Source: Croceitalea dokdonensis DOKDO 023 (lineage in GTDB: Bacteria > Bacteroidota > Bacteroidia > Flavobacteriales > Flavobacteriaceae). Taken from it: a stretch of 64,000 nt of DNA. Below the pieces are notes generated by a model. That model did not search any database. It was not told the origin of the DNA and saw only the letters and a list, made by a program, of their open reading frames with translations. Positions within the stretch are counted from its first letter, which is position 1; each line of letters opens with the position of its first letter. Made by a program: the position numbers and the translations under genes. The stretch spans positions 186,001 through 250,000 of the forward strand of contig NZ_LDJX01000005.1 in the NCBI RefSeq assembly GCF_001306415.1, written 5' to 3'. Positions 34,541 to 44,513 of the stretch are shown here, piece by piece.

Positions 34541-35662
34541 ATGACAACAGTATTGATATTAGCGGTTTTAGTTTTAGTGGCCATTGCTATATGGCAAATG
34601 ACCAAAATTTTTGAGTTGTCCCAAATGAGGGCGGAATCTTCTAATGCAGAGGTGGCTAGTGATGCGGATAACAAAAACAATGGATACCTTTTGTTTGCGT
34701 TTTTGATTTTTATTTATGGCATTACCATCTTCAGTTTTGCTAAGTATACAAAAGTATTGTTACCAGAGGCAGCCTCTGCCCATGGTGGTGAGTATGACAC
34801 TTTAATGTGGGTCTCCTTTGCCATCATCTTTTTTGTGCAAACCATAACTCAGGCCCTTCTACATTATTTTGGATATAAGTACCGTGGGGAAAAAGGTAAA
34901 AAAGCATTGTTCTATGCCGACAATGATCGTTTGGAGTTCATCTGGACCATTATTCCTGTTATAGTGTTGGCGGGACTCATTATTTGGGGTTTATATTCTT
35001 GGACCAATATTATGGATGTGAATGATGAGGATAATCCTCTGGTAGTTGAACTATACGCGCAGCAGTTTAATTGGACGGCTCGTTACGGAGGTGAGGACAA
35101 CGTTTTGGGAGATGCGAGTGTAAGATTAATAGATATTAATAGGGCCAATGTGCTTGGATTGGATGAGTCTGACCCCAATGCCGGGGATGATGTTATTGTA
35201 AAGGAGTTACACTTGCCCGTAGGAAGAAAAGTTAATTTTTACATGCGTTCACAGGACGTTCTGCATTCTGCATATATGCCGCATTTTAGGGCGCAGATGA
35301 ACTGTGTGCCGGGAATGATAACGGAATTCTCTTTTACCCCCACAATCACAACGGAAGAGATGAGGATGAATCCGGATGTGATTGAGAAAGTAAAAAGAAC
35401 CAATGCCATACGAGCAGAAAAGGCAGCTGCTGGTGAACCAAACTCAGACCCATGGGAGTTTGATTATGTGTTGTTATGTAATAAAATATGCGGAACGTCA
35501 CATTACAATATGCAACTAAAAATTATCGTTGAAACAGAGGAGGAGTATAATGCTTGGATGGCAGAACAAACTACCTTCTCCAATATGCTGATAAAAGAGG
35601 ATACGGCCTCCAATGGGGATGCGGTGGAGAGTGCCAACAACAATGTTGCCATGTTGGAATAG
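34541..35662 (+). CDS. coxB: Cytochrome c oxidase subunit II
   Basis: 373 residues. There are four hydrophobic helices: an N-terminal one (VLILAVLVLVAIAIWQM), then YLLFAFLIFIYGITIF and two more, the last being FIWTIIPVIVLAGLIIWGLY. The periplasmic cupredoxin domain has a complete CuA site: His at about 242 in HSAYMPHFRAQMNCVPGM and C313-NKI-C317-GTS-H321-YN-M324. It receives electrons from cytochrome c or directly from ACIII. It is seventh in the act-cox operon. Confidence 0.95.
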   Translation: MTTVLILAVLVLVAIAIWQMTKIFELSQMRAESSNAEVASDADNKNNGYLLFAFLIFIYGITIFSFAKYTKVLLPEAASAHGGEYDTLMWVSFAIIFFVQTITQALLHYFGYKYRGEKGKKALFYADNDRLEFIWTIIPVIVLAGLIIWGLYSWTNIMDVNDEDNPLVVELYAQQFNWTARYGGEDNVLGDASVRLIDINRANVLGLDESDPNAGDDVIVKELHLPVGRKVNFYMRSQDVLHSAYMPHFRAQMNCVPGMITEFSFTPTITTEEMRMNPDVIEKVKRTNAIRAEKAAAGEPNSDPWEFDYVLLCNKICGTSHYNMQLKIIVETEEEYNAWMAEQTTFSNMLIKEDTASNGDAVESANNNVAMLE

Positions 35663-35723
35663 GATATTCCAGATAATTTAAAATTAGGCTAGAAAAAGAA
35701 AATATAAATTAAAAAAATCGATT

Positions 35724-37544
35724 ATGTCTGCAGTAGCACACGCACACGTTGATGATCATTCACATGATGAGCACCATCATAAAGAGACTTTTATAACCAA
35801 ATACATTTTTAGTCAGGATCATAAGATGATTGCCAAGCAGTATCTGATCACTGGACTGATTATGGGTTTCATTGGTATTGCAATGTCCTTGTTGTTCAGG
35901 ATGCAGTTAGCTTGGCCCGGAGAATCCTTCTGGTTGTTCGATACCTTTTTGGGTAAATGGGCTCCTGACGGTGTAATGTCTGCGGATGTTTATTTGGCCT
36001 TGGTGACCATTCACGGGACCATTATGGTCTTCTTTGTCCTTACCGCTGGTTTAAGTGGGACATTTAGTAACCTTTTGATTCCATTGCAGATTGGAGCGCG
36101 CGATATGGCCTCTGGATTCTTGAATATGGTATCCTATTGGTTGTTTTTTGTTTCGTCCGTGATAATGATTATCTCTTTATTCGTGGAAGCAGGACCCGCC
36201 GCTGCAGGTTGGACCATTTACCCACCGTTAAGTGCCTTACCCATGGCACAACCAGGTTCTGGAATGGGAATGACTTTGTGGTTGGTATCGATGGCCATAT
36301 TTATTGCCTCGTCCCTCTTAGGTTCCTTGAATTATATTGTAACCGTTATCAACCTAAGGACAAAAGGAATGTCAATGACACGTTTACCCCTAACAATTTG
36401 GGCTTTCTTTGTAACAGCTATCATTGGGGTAATTTCTTTCCCGGTTCTACTTTCGGCAGCGTTGTTGTTAATCATGGATAGAAGTTTTGGTACTTCGTTT
36501 TTCTTGTCTGATATTTTTATCCAAGGTGAAGTATTGCATTATCAAGGTGGGTCACCCGTGCTGTACGAGCACTTGTTTTGGTTTTTAGGACATCCAGAGG
36601 TATACATTGTTTTATTGCCAGCTTTGGGGATAACGTCAGAAGTGATGTCTACCAATGCTAGGAAACCCATCTTTGGCTATCGCGCGATGGTTGCTTCCAT
36701 TTTGGCAATCGCATTTTTGTCCACAATTGTTTGGGGACACCATATGTTCATATCTGGGATGAACCCGTTCCTTGGTTCCGTTTTTACCTTTACAACGCTT
36801 TTAATAGCCATACCATCTGCGGTAAAGGCCTTTAATTATATTACAACACTGTGGAAAGGAAACCTACAATTAAATCCTGGGATGTTATTTTCCATTGGTC
36901 TGGTATCCACTTTTATCACAGGTGGGTTAACAGGTATCATTCTAGGGGATAGCACTTTGGACATAAATGTCCACGATACTTATTTTGTAGTAGCGCATTT
37001 TCACTTGGTGATGGGTATTTCTGCCTTATACGGATTGTTTGCAGGTGTATACCACTGGTTCCCTAAAATGTTTGAAGGTAAAATGATGAACAAAAACTTG
37101 GGGTATATTCACTTTTGGGTGACCGCGGTCTGTGCGTACGGGGTTTTCTTCCCTATGCACTTTGTGGGTATGGCGGGCGTTCCAAGACGTTACTATCAGA
37201 ATACCGCGTTCCCGATGTTTGATGAACTCACCAATGTACAGGTGTTAATGACGGTTTTTGCCATTATTGCCGGTTTAGCACAATTGGTTTTTGTGTATAA
37301 CTTCATCAGCAGTATTTTCTACGGTAAGAAGGGACCACAGAATCCATGGAAATCCAATACCTTGGAGTGGACAACCCCACAAAAACATATCCATGGAAAC
37401 TGGCCAGGTAAAATTCCCGAAGTACATCGTTGGGCATATGATTATAGTAAGACTTATGAAAATGGGGAGTACATCATAGAAGGGCAGGATTTTGTTCCAC
37501 AGGATGTACCACTGCAGGAAAATGAGGAAGAATTGCAGCACTAG
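35724..37544 (+). CDS. coxA: Cytochrome c oxidase subunit I
   Basis: 606 residues, the haem-copper catalytic subunit. Haem and copper ligands are visible: HGTIMVFFVLTAGLSG, GHPEVYI (His and cross-linking Tyr of the CuB site), GHHMFISGMNP and VHDTYFVVAHFHLVMG. The GHPEVYI pattern places it in the A family, so a proton-pumping aa3 enzyme is expected. An N-terminal His-rich stretch (HAHVDDHSHDEHHHK) precedes the first helix. It is last gene of the operon, followed by a strong terminator. Confidence 0.97.
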   Translation: MSAVAHAHVDDHSHDEHHHKETFITKYIFSQDHKMIAKQYLITGLIMGFIGIAMSLLFRMQLAWPGESFWLFDTFLGKWAPDGVMSADVYLALVTIHGTIMVFFVLTAGLSGTFSNLLIPLQIGARDMASGFLNMVSYWLFFVSSVIMIISLFVEAGPAAAGWTIYPPLSALPMAQPGSGMGMTLWLVSMAIFIASSLLGSLNYIVTVINLRTKGMSMTRLPLTIWAFFVTAIIGVISFPVLLSAALLLIMDRSFGTSFFLSDIFIQGEVLHYQGGSPVLYEHLFWFLGHPEVYIVLLPALGITSEVMSTNARKPIFGYRAMVASILAIAFLSTIVWGHHMFISGMNPFLGSVFTFTTLLIAIPSAVKAFNYITTLWKGNLQLNPGMLFSIGLVSTFITGGLTGIILGDSTLDINVHDTYFVVAHFHLVMGISALYGLFAGVYHWFPKMFEGKMMNKNLGYIHFWVTAVCAYGVFFPMHFVGMAGVPRRYYQNTAFPMFDELTNVQVLMTVFAIIAGLAQLVFVYNFISSIFYGKKGPQNPWKSNTLEWTTPQKHIHGNWPGKIPEVHRWAYDYSKTYENGEYIIEGQDFVPQDVPLQENEEELQH

Positions 37545-37568
37545 ACTATTAAATGCTATAAATTCAAG

Positions 37569-37598
37569 GCCATTCCATAGTTGGAATGGCTTTTTTTT
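37569..37598 (+). terminator. Terminator of the act-cox operon
   Basis: GCCATTCCA (37569-37577) pairs with TGGAATGGC (37582-37590) over a four-base loop and is followed by eight T. Confidence 0.9.
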
Positions 37599-37691
37599 GT
37601 TTATGGCACAAAATTTTCATTGTCCGTGTTAGAATGACTTTTATCACTAATTTGTGTCCAACAATAGACTACAAATAATAATTTAAACGGT

Positions 37692-38516
37692 ATGAAAAAA
37701 ATATGTATTTGTGTTTGCTTGTGTTTTGCAGTATTTGGGTATTCCCAAAGAAAACCAAAAATTAAAGGAAATAGGGCTGTAACCGAGGAGCAGGATGTAT
37801 TGCCAGCTTTCAATGCCATAGCGTTAAATGACGATATAGATGTTAGGCTTCGCAAAGCCAATACTGAGGGATATCAAATTGTTGCTGATGACAATCTTAT
37901 TGATATTCTTAAATTTGAGGTGTTGGACAGTACTCTTGTGATTTCCTCTTACTATACCGTAACCAGTAAAAAGAAGTTTGAAATTACCATCGACTTTGTG
38001 GAAATTGAACAAATCGTCCAAAATAGTGGAAGTATTGAAACAGAGGATTTTTTGGGCATGGATTCCTTTTATCTTCAATTGTCTGGCGATGCAAAATTTA
38101 AGGCTAGGACCAAGGCGTTTATAACAACTTTGGATCTGGAAGAAAAAAGCTTCGCTGATTTAAATATGGACACGGATAGCCTTCAGGTAAAACTCAATGG
38201 TAGGTCAGACTTAAAGCTATATGCAGTCTCTGGGGCAAGTAACTTTTCCATTACCGGAAGCGGTACCGCAGACGTGCAAGGTTCTACGGAGGACTTGAAT
38301 GGGTCGTTTTTTGAAAAAGCAAGATTTAAGGCAGAAGAGTTTCAAGCTAAAAACGTTGGCATCACCATTGAAGATGATGCGGATGCTAGGGTATTTGCCA
38401 CAGATACACTTTATTTAGAAAGTAGCGGTAAGGGACAAACCTATTTTTATGGGGATGCCAAAATAATCGTGGAACGTTTTTTAAATGAGTCCCAACTCAT
38501 AAAAAAAGAAAACTAG
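37692..38516 (+). CDS. DUF2807 (GIN-domain) secreted protein
   Basis: 274 residues with a Sec signal peptide (MKKICICVCLCFAVFGYSQ). The mature protein is a repetitive beta-helix-like DUF2807 domain: FNAIALNDDIDVRLRKANTE near the start, then regularly spaced turns such as LQLSGDAKFKA, VKLNGRSDLKLYAVSGAS and ITGSGTADVQG. The family is common in Bacteroidota and has no settled function; the name 'adhesin head' is only a prediction. Its stop and the stop of the convergent acyl-CoA oxidase gene lie within the same CTAG (38513-38516). Confidence 0.85.
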   Translation: MKKICICVCLCFAVFGYSQRKPKIKGNRAVTEEQDVLPAFNAIALNDDIDVRLRKANTEGYQIVADDNLIDILKFEVLDSTLVISSYYTVTSKKKFEITIDFVEIEQIVQNSGSIETEDFLGMDSFYLQLSGDAKFKARTKAFITTLDLEEKSFADLNMDTDSLQVKLNGRSDLKLYAVSGASNFSITGSGTADVQGSTEDLNGSFFEKARFKAEEFQAKNVGITIEDDADARVFATDTLYLESSGKGQTYFYGDAKIIVERFLNESQLIKKEN

Positions 38517-40774
38517 CTGGCAATTGGTGCAGTAAGCAGTTTTTCTGGAATCCCGTAACCATCTACCAAGGTGTTGATATGCGGCCTGAGCTCCGTGCTA
38601 AGGCGCTCAACGCGCTGCCTTATTGCCTTGGATTTTGTACTGCCTAAATATCCTTCCTCCAAATACCAGGTGGCATGTTCACGGATAATACTTAAGCTAT
38701 GCAACGCCCCCATTTGCCGCAAGAGTTTTTGGTACGGTTCGTTGGGTTGTTGCGCTACAAAGTCATAATACCATTTTACCGCCAATACATCACTGTAGGC
38801 CCTACCTACCTGAAGCAAATGGGTTTGTACCTTTAGAAAGGCCTGGTAACTAGGTATTCCTTTTTTGATGTAACCACGGATACGCATGGCCGCAGAATCG
38901 GTTAGACGCCTTAACCTAAAATCCATGGCGTGTAAGTGGAATTTTGGGTTGTATAAATGGTCTTTATCCACCTTGTTGGAATACGCCGGATTTATGGTTG
39001 CCAGTTTATCCGTTAACCTACTGCTAAGGAGTTTTAAAACGCCCACGAAACCATCTGAGTTTAATTCCGATTTAAAATCGGAGAGTACGCCTTTAGCGGC
39101 CAATTGTAGCAAAACGGTGTTGTCACCTTCGAATGTGGTGAAAATATCCGTATCGTTCTTGAGGTCGGCGATACGGTTTTCTAATAAATAGCCCTTGCCG
39201 CCACAGGCTTCACGGCATTCCTGGATGGTATCGGTTGCGAACCAGGTGATTACGGCCTTTAATCCCGCCACTTGGGTTTCAATCTTACGTTTATCCGTCT
39301 GTCCGTTGGCATATACCTCCATGGCCCGCTGCAATACCGTATGGTACACGTAAGAAGTGGCCACCTTTGGTATAAGCCTTAATTGGTGCGAGGGATAATC
39401 CATTAATAGATCTTCCTGTATTTTAATGGAGTCATTGAACTGTCTCCGTTTTAAGGCGTGTTTAATGGCAATGGTCAATGCCATCTTAGCCCCTGCCAAA
39501 GCACCTTTGGCCACACAGATACGACCACCCACAAGGGTGCCCAGCATGGTGAAAAAACGTTTGTTGGGATTTTTTATGGCAGATTGATAGTGGCCGTTGG
39601 CATCTATGCTACCGTATTTATCCAAAAGGTTGGCAACCGGTACCTGAACTTGGTTGAACCAAATCTTACCGTTGTCCACCCCGTTAAGTCCTAACTTATA
39701 GCCGTTGTCCTCTACCCTTATTCCAGGTAGGGTTTGGTGCTTTTCATCCCTAAGGGGAACCAAAACGGCGTGTACCCCTTGGTTTTTCCCATTTACAATG
39801 AGCTGTGCGAAAACCGAGGCCATTTTGGAATCCATGGCATTGCCAATGTATTCCTTATTGTCATTTTTTCCTGGGGTATGGATAACCAGATGTCGGTCTT
39901 GGTGTACATACGTTGCCGTGGTTTTAATACCGCGCACATTACTTCCGTGTCCGGTTTCGGTCATAGCAAAACAGCCCAACAATTGCGCCTCTCCTGTTTG
40001 TTTAAGATAAGCGTCATGATGTTTTTGAGTGCCCAAACTTTGAACACTTCCCCCAAATAGTCCAAACTGAACCCCAAATTTGATGGCCAAACTCCCATCC
40101 ACAAACATGAGATATTCAAAAATAACAGCATAGGCTTCAAGCGAGCCTTTTCCTCCGTAGGCTTTAGGATAGGCCAAAGCACCCCAGCCTTCATTGGCCA
40201 ATGCTTTAAGCTGTTCCAAAACCCGTTTCCTAGCCTGTTCTTTTGGCCGATGTACGCCCCACTCAAAAATGGGATCTTGCAAAAATGTTCGTATGTTTTC
40301 TATTTCCCCACGATGCGCATGGTTAAAGATGCTGTCAATTTCTTTGGCGTCATACGTTGTTGCAGACACCTGGTGTACCACATCAACATGAAATAAATAA
40401 CTGTAATGATTGGGTTGGATACCGAGATTTATTTCAATATTCCGTAAGTTGCTGTTCTTAACCTCCGTATGACTGTAGAAGGCGGCCACCTTTTGTGAAA
40501 ATGCTTCTAATGGATAGGTTTCACTTTCTATTAAGGTAACCCCACTTTTAGAAATCAATTGTTGCCAGTGTTTTATTTCCTCATTTTTAGGGGGATGTTT
40601 TTTGTCTAACCAAGAAAGGAGTATTTTCCTATCTGTGGCAGTGAGCCCATCATCCTCTGAAACTGTTTTCTTGACCACTTCAATTTCGGAAGCGGATAAA
40701 AGATCATCTGACCAAATGACATAAAAAAAAGGAATATAAGGTAAAAGCGTATGGCTGTAGTTCAAAGTCTTCAT
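38513..40774 (-). CDS. Acyl-CoA oxidase / dehydrogenase family flavoprotein
   Basis: 753 residues, the length of peroxisomal-type acyl-CoA oxidases rather than the ~380 of ordinary dehydrogenases. FAD-domain motifs are CFAMTETGHGSNVRGIKTTA, LGLNGVDNGKIWFNQVQVP and the late TFEGDNTVLLQLAAKGV. A ~150-residue N-terminal helical region precedes them. It oxidises acyl-CoA to enoyl-CoA; whether it uses oxygen or an electron-transfer protein cannot be told from sequence. The gene is alone on the minus strand, divergent from ruvB and convergent with the DUF2807 gene. Confidence 0.9.
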   Translation of the reverse strand: MKTLNYSHTLLPYIPFFYVIWSDDLLSASEIEVVKKTVSEDDGLTATDRKILLSWLDKKHPPKNEEIKHWQQLISKSGVTLIESETYPLEAFSQKVAAFYSHTEVKNSNLRNIEINLGIQPNHYSYLFHVDVVHQVSATTYDAKEIDSIFNHAHRGEIENIRTFLQDPIFEWGVHRPKEQARKRVLEQLKALANEGWGALAYPKAYGGKGSLEAYAVIFEYLMFVDGSLAIKFGVQFGLFGGSVQSLGTQKHHDAYLKQTGEAQLLGCFAMTETGHGSNVRGIKTTATYVHQDRHLVIHTPGKNDNKEYIGNAMDSKMASVFAQLIVNGKNQGVHAVLVPLRDEKHQTLPGIRVEDNGYKLGLNGVDNGKIWFNQVQVPVANLLDKYGSIDANGHYQSAIKNPNKRFFTMLGTLVGGRICVAKGALAGAKMALTIAIKHALKRRQFNDSIKIQEDLLMDYPSHQLRLIPKVATSYVYHTVLQRAMEVYANGQTDKRKIETQVAGLKAVITWFATDTIQECREACGGKGYLLENRIADLKNDTDIFTTFEGDNTVLLQLAAKGVLSDFKSELNSDGFVGVLKLLSSRLTDKLATINPAYSNKVDKDHLYNPKFHLHAMDFRLRRLTDSAAMRIRGYIKKGIPSYQAFLKVQTHLLQVGRAYSDVLAVKWYYDFVAQQPNEPYQKLLRQMGALHSLSIIREHATWYLEEGYLGSTKSKAIRQRVERLSTELRPHINTLVDGYGIPEKLLTAPIAS

Positions 40775-40846
40775 GCCATGAAAATACTACAAAATACATT
40801 CTCTTGCATGACTTTGAAATTTAAAAATCTTATAAGCTAATTGCTT

Positions 40847-40854
40847 TATCTTTG
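40847..40854 (+). promoter_or_regulatory. -7 box of ruvB, leaderless arrangement
   Basis: TATCTTTG fits TAnnTTTG and ends six bases before the ruvB ATG at 40861, so transcription would begin at or just before the start codon. I see no TTG at a normal distance upstream. Confidence 0.5.
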
Positions 40855-40860
40855 TTAGGT

Positions 40861-41883
40861 ATGAACGATAATCTGGATCCAACTACAGGCAGTTTCTCGC
40901 AAGAGGAAATGGACATTGAAAGAGCGTTGCGCCCGATCACTTTTGATGATTTTACCGGGCAGGAACAGGTATTGGAAAATTTAAAGGTATTTGTCCAAGC
41001 GGCAAACCAACGGGACGAAGCCTTGGACCATACCTTGTTCCATGGTCCTCCGGGGCTTGGTAAGACTACCTTGGCGCATATTTTGGCCAATGAGCTTGGG
41101 GTGGGTATCAAAATCACTTCTGGGCCGGTATTGGACAAACCTGGTGATTTGGCAGGTTTGCTTACCAACTTAGAGGAACGGGATGTGTTGTTTATTGATG
41201 AAATCCATCGGTTAAGCCCCGTGGTGGAGGAGTACCTCTACTCCGCAATGGAGGACTACAAAATAGACATCATGATTGAAACCGGACCAAATGCAAGAAC
41301 GGTACAAATCAATTTAAGCCCGTTTACCTTAATTGGTGCCACCACCCGTTCTGGTTTGTTGACCGCCCCTATGCGAGCCCGTTTTGGTATTCAAAGCCGC
41401 TTGCAGTATTATGATACGGAACTCTTGTCCACCATTGTGGAACGCAGTGCGGAGATATTAAAAGTCCCTATCACCAATGAAGCCGCTATTGAAATTGCGG
41501 GCCGAAGCAGGGGTACCCCAAGAATATGTAATGCACTGTTACGCCGTGTTCGGGATTTTGCCCAAATCAAAGGGAATGGGAGCATAGACATGGAGATTTC
41601 AAAATTCAGTTTAAAAGCGCTTAATGTCGATGCCCACGGATTGGATGAGATGGACAATAAAATACTCACCACGATCATAGACAAGTTTAAAGGCGGCCCT
41701 GTAGGGATTACCACCCTTGCCACCGCAGTTTCAGAAAGTGCGGAAACCATAGAGGAAGTGTATGAGCCATTTTTGATTCAGCAAGGATTTATCATGCGCA
41801 CCCCAAGAGGGCGAGAGGTCACAGAACTGGCATATACCCATTTGGGAAGAATTAAGGGAAATATACAAGGGGGGTTATTTTAA
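40861..41883 (+). CDS. ruvB: Holliday junction branch-migration ATPase RuvB
   Basis: 340 residues from ATG 40861 ([10 protein letters not shown]); the TTG three codons earlier falls inside the -7 box. Walker [11 protein letters not shown], Walker [17 protein letters not shown] and sensor segment [20 protein letters not shown] are all intact, and the winged-helix C-terminus contains [18 protein letters not shown]. It drives branch migration with RuvA, encoded 8.5 kb away at 50357. The P450 reading frame begins with the base after its stop codon. Confidence 0.97.
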   Translation: MNDNLDPTTGSFSQEEMDIERALRPITFDDFTGQEQVLENLKVFVQAANQRDEALDHTLFHGPPGLGKTTLAHILANELGVGIKITSGPVLDKPGDLAGLLTNLEERDVLFIDEIHRLSPVVEEYLYSAMEDYKIDIMIETGPNARTVQINLSPFTLIGATTRSGLLTAPMRARFGIQSRLQYYDTELLSTIVERSAEILKVPITNEAAIEIAGRSRGTPRICNALLRRVRDFAQIKGNGSIDMEISKFSLKALNVDAHGLDEMDNKILTTIIDKFKGGPVGITTLATAVSESAETIEEVYEPFLIQQGFIMRTPRGREVTELAYTHLGRIKGNIQGGLF

Positions 41884-43206
41884 ATGAAGAAACTACCTCT
41901 TGTCTCTTATAAGGAAGTCTTTAAAAACAGACAGCGTATCCTTAAAAATCCGTTACCCTTTCACCGCGAGAAATTTGATGCTTTAGGTGATGTGTTCAGG
42001 GTAAGCGTTGGCCCCAAAACTACAGTGGTCTTTACCCGTGACCCGGGATTGATACGCCATATATTGCAAAAAAACCAGAAGGCTTACGAGAAATCCCCTC
42101 TCCAGACCAAAGATTTGGCCAAATATATTGGCCATGGACTCCTTACATCCAACGGAGAACATTGGCGTACCCATAGGCGTATGGTACAGCCCGCATTCCA
42201 TAAGAAAAAGTTGATAGGCTTGCTAGGCATCATGCAGGATGCCATTCAACAAGAACTACAGCGCATAAAGCCCAATACCACCCACGACGTTTATCCCATT
42301 ATGGGCGATTTGGCATTTCAGGTAGTGGCCAAATCCTTGTTTAGCCGTGATGATATTAGGGAGCTTATGAACAAACTCCAGCACATTACGGAAACCAACC
42401 AAAAAATGCTCATTAGGGAAATGAGACAGCCTTACCTCAAATGGTGGTTTTCCGTATCGGGTAAAATAGGCAAGCACCTAAGGTTGGCCAAAGAGGGCAG
42501 AACGGTCATCGATACCATTATTAACCAACGTTTGGAACGGAATATAGAAAAAGATGATCTGCTGGATATGCTCTTAAAGGCCAGGTATGAGGATGGTACA
42601 CCCATGTCTAGAAGACAGCTCATTGATGAAGTGCTTATCCTTTTTACCGCTGGTCATGAGACTACTGCAAATGCCCTTAGCTTTATTTTGGGACTCCTCG
42701 CAGAAAATGAAACAGTACAAGAAAAAGCATATAAGGAGGTGGCCAACGTGCCAATTGGAAGTGGTGATATTATGGCAAACCTAGGGCAGCTGGGCTAAAT
42801 AAAACAATGCGTGGAAGAGGGACTGCGTTTGTATCCGCCTGCTTATGTCATTGATAGAATAGCCAATAGGGAAGACCAGTTTAACGGAACTACCATCAAA
42901 AAGGGGACCCTGTTTTTAATGTCGATTTATGAATTGCACCGATATGAAGCATTTTGGGAAGACCCCTTGGCATTTAAACCGGAGCGTTTTGAGGCCCAAA
43001 ACCAAAAAAAATACCAAGAGTACTACTACCCCTTTGGTGCTGGACCAAGAATGTGCGTGGGCAATAATTTTGCCATGTTTGAAATGATGATGGTCATTGC
43101 CGAAGTTTTAAAAAAATACCGAATTACAACTGATGCACCTATTGAAATCAATCCACTGATTTCCTTAAAGCCCAAACAAATGAACCTTTATTTTGAGCTC
43201 CGGTAA
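41884..43206 (+). pseudogene. Cytochrome P450 interrupted by one in-frame stop codon
   Basis: A 440-codon frame typical of a full bacterial P450, broken only by TAA at 42796-42798 (codon 305). Both halves are in the same frame. The first has the I-helix LFTAGHETTANALSF (AGHETT at 256-261). The second opens IKQCVEEGLRLYPPAYVID with the ExxR pair at 312-315, and carries the haem loop FGAGPRMCVGNNFAMFE with Cys at about 391. The residue at 305 is usually aromatic or hydrophobic in this loop, so one base change in TAT or TAC would explain the stop. As read, the first half (to 42795) lacks the haem ligand and cannot be active. It begins directly after ruvB. It could be a recent pseudogene or a sequencing error. 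Confidence 0.85.
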
Positions 43207-43333
43207 GGCACTTTTTAAAAATGTTTCTAACCTCAAAAGGAAGGGAACTAATACAATAAAGTGTATTCTAGAATTTTAGCCCCCCCAATGACAATAACTT
43301 TAATCCATACCTCCGCTATTATGGAGACATCAA

Positions 43334-44512
43334 TTAACTTAAAATAGCACTTTCGTCAGAGAATTTCTTGTAACTGAAATAGATTGCTGCGACGGCAAAC
43401 GCGATCAATGAAACCAGCATAGCAATGTACATCGCAATATTTACCGTTCCGGCCATGATTTCCTTTACCCCCAACCCAATATTTAGAACAGGAATAAATA
43501 CGGTGGACCAGGTAAATTCTATGCCAGGCATAAGAGCCATCACCAAAGGAATTATGATAAGAATAATAATGGGTGAAGCCTTGCTCTGCGCTTCTTTAAA
43601 ACTGGTGGCGCCGGCAACAAGGGCAATGATCAACCCAGATAGGAACAATGAAAACGGAATCAATAGCAATAATATCATAACAATGGACTGTGGATTCAAC
43701 ATTTCCGTCAGGGCCATTTTAAAGTTGTCTGGAATGCCTTCTATAAAATTGAGGCCAACAATTAAGCCTATAAGGTTGAGTAGCGCTGGAACAAAACCAA
43801 GGATGGAAGCAACAATGGCTTTTCCCATCAAAACAGAAAATTTAGACACCGGCAGGGACAAGGTGGTTTCAATGGTCTTACGTTCTTTTTCACCGGTAAC
43901 CAAATCAATGGCGGCTAGCAAACAACCGCCCCACATGGTCAAGATAAAAATGTAGGGGATAAAACCTCCAATACGCTTGCCTATCAATTCCTTTTGTTCA
44001 CTCACCTCCACAAAGGTCTGTACCATAGGGTTCATTTTTTCCACTGGAATGTTCAGGGTAGCGATGCGGTTGGTTTTTAGCTTGTCACTATAGGCATCTA
44101 AAAGCTTACTTACCCTACTGTTGATGTTGTCCTTGGTTCCATTGCGATGCACCAAGACCTCTGAGGTTTCAAGGCTATCCATTTTTGTGCTCCAGTCAGA
44201 CGAAAAAACTAGGGCTGTTTGTATGTCGCCCGAGTTGATAAGGGACTTAAAATCTTGGTTTTCCTCAAAAATGGTAACCTCATGAAGGGTGTCCTTGGCC
44301 ACCAACTGTTTAAAATCCTCTGGAGCATTCAATAATCCTATTTTAATCGTTTTTTGTTGGTTGCTCTCCTGTATCATCTTGCTTACCTTAAACCCGCCAA
44401 ACATGAGGATGGGAATGAGTAAAGTGGGCAATACTATAGAGTTTATAATGGTTTTTTTGTCCCGTAAAAGCTCAGTCAATTCTTTCTTGACAATTATCAA
44501 TAAATCTCTCAT
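43334..44512 (-). CDS. ABC-2 type transporter permease, NatB-like
   Basis: 392 residues. There is an N-terminal helix (NSIVLPTLLIPILMFGGF), a ~150-residue extracytoplasmic domain, then five to six helices in the C-terminal half (FIPYIFILTMWGGCLLAAID onward) with the loop TGEKERKTIETTLSLPVS typical of ABC-2 permeases near NatB. It pairs with the ATPase gene 1 nt upstream on the same strand. NatAB exports Na+ in Bacillus, but family members differ, so the substrate is uncertain. Confidence 0.88.
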   Translation of the reverse strand: MRDLLIIVKKELTELLRDKKTIINSIVLPTLLIPILMFGGFKVSKMIQESNQQKTIKIGLLNAPEDFKQLVAKDTLHEVTIFEENQDFKSLINSGDIQTALVFSSDWSTKMDSLETSEVLVHRNGTKDNINSRVSKLLDAYSDKLKTNRIATLNIPVEKMNPMVQTFVEVSEQKELIGKRIGGFIPYIFILTMWGGCLLAAIDLVTGEKERKTIETTLSLPVSKFSVLMGKAIVASILGFVPALLNLIGLIVGLNFIEGIPDNFKMALTEMLNPQSIVMILLLLIPFSLFLSGLIIALVAGATSFKEAQSKASPIIILIIIPLVMALMPGIEFTWSTVFIPVLNIGLGVKEIMAGTVNIAMYIAMLVSLIAFAVAAIYFSYKKFSDESAILS

Positions 44513-44513
44513 C

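Noticed and set aside
42811-43206. Second half of the P450 as an independent gene starting at GTG
   Set aside because: It is in the same frame as the first half and starts in the middle of the P450 fold at the K-helix, so it is a fragment created by the stop at 42796.
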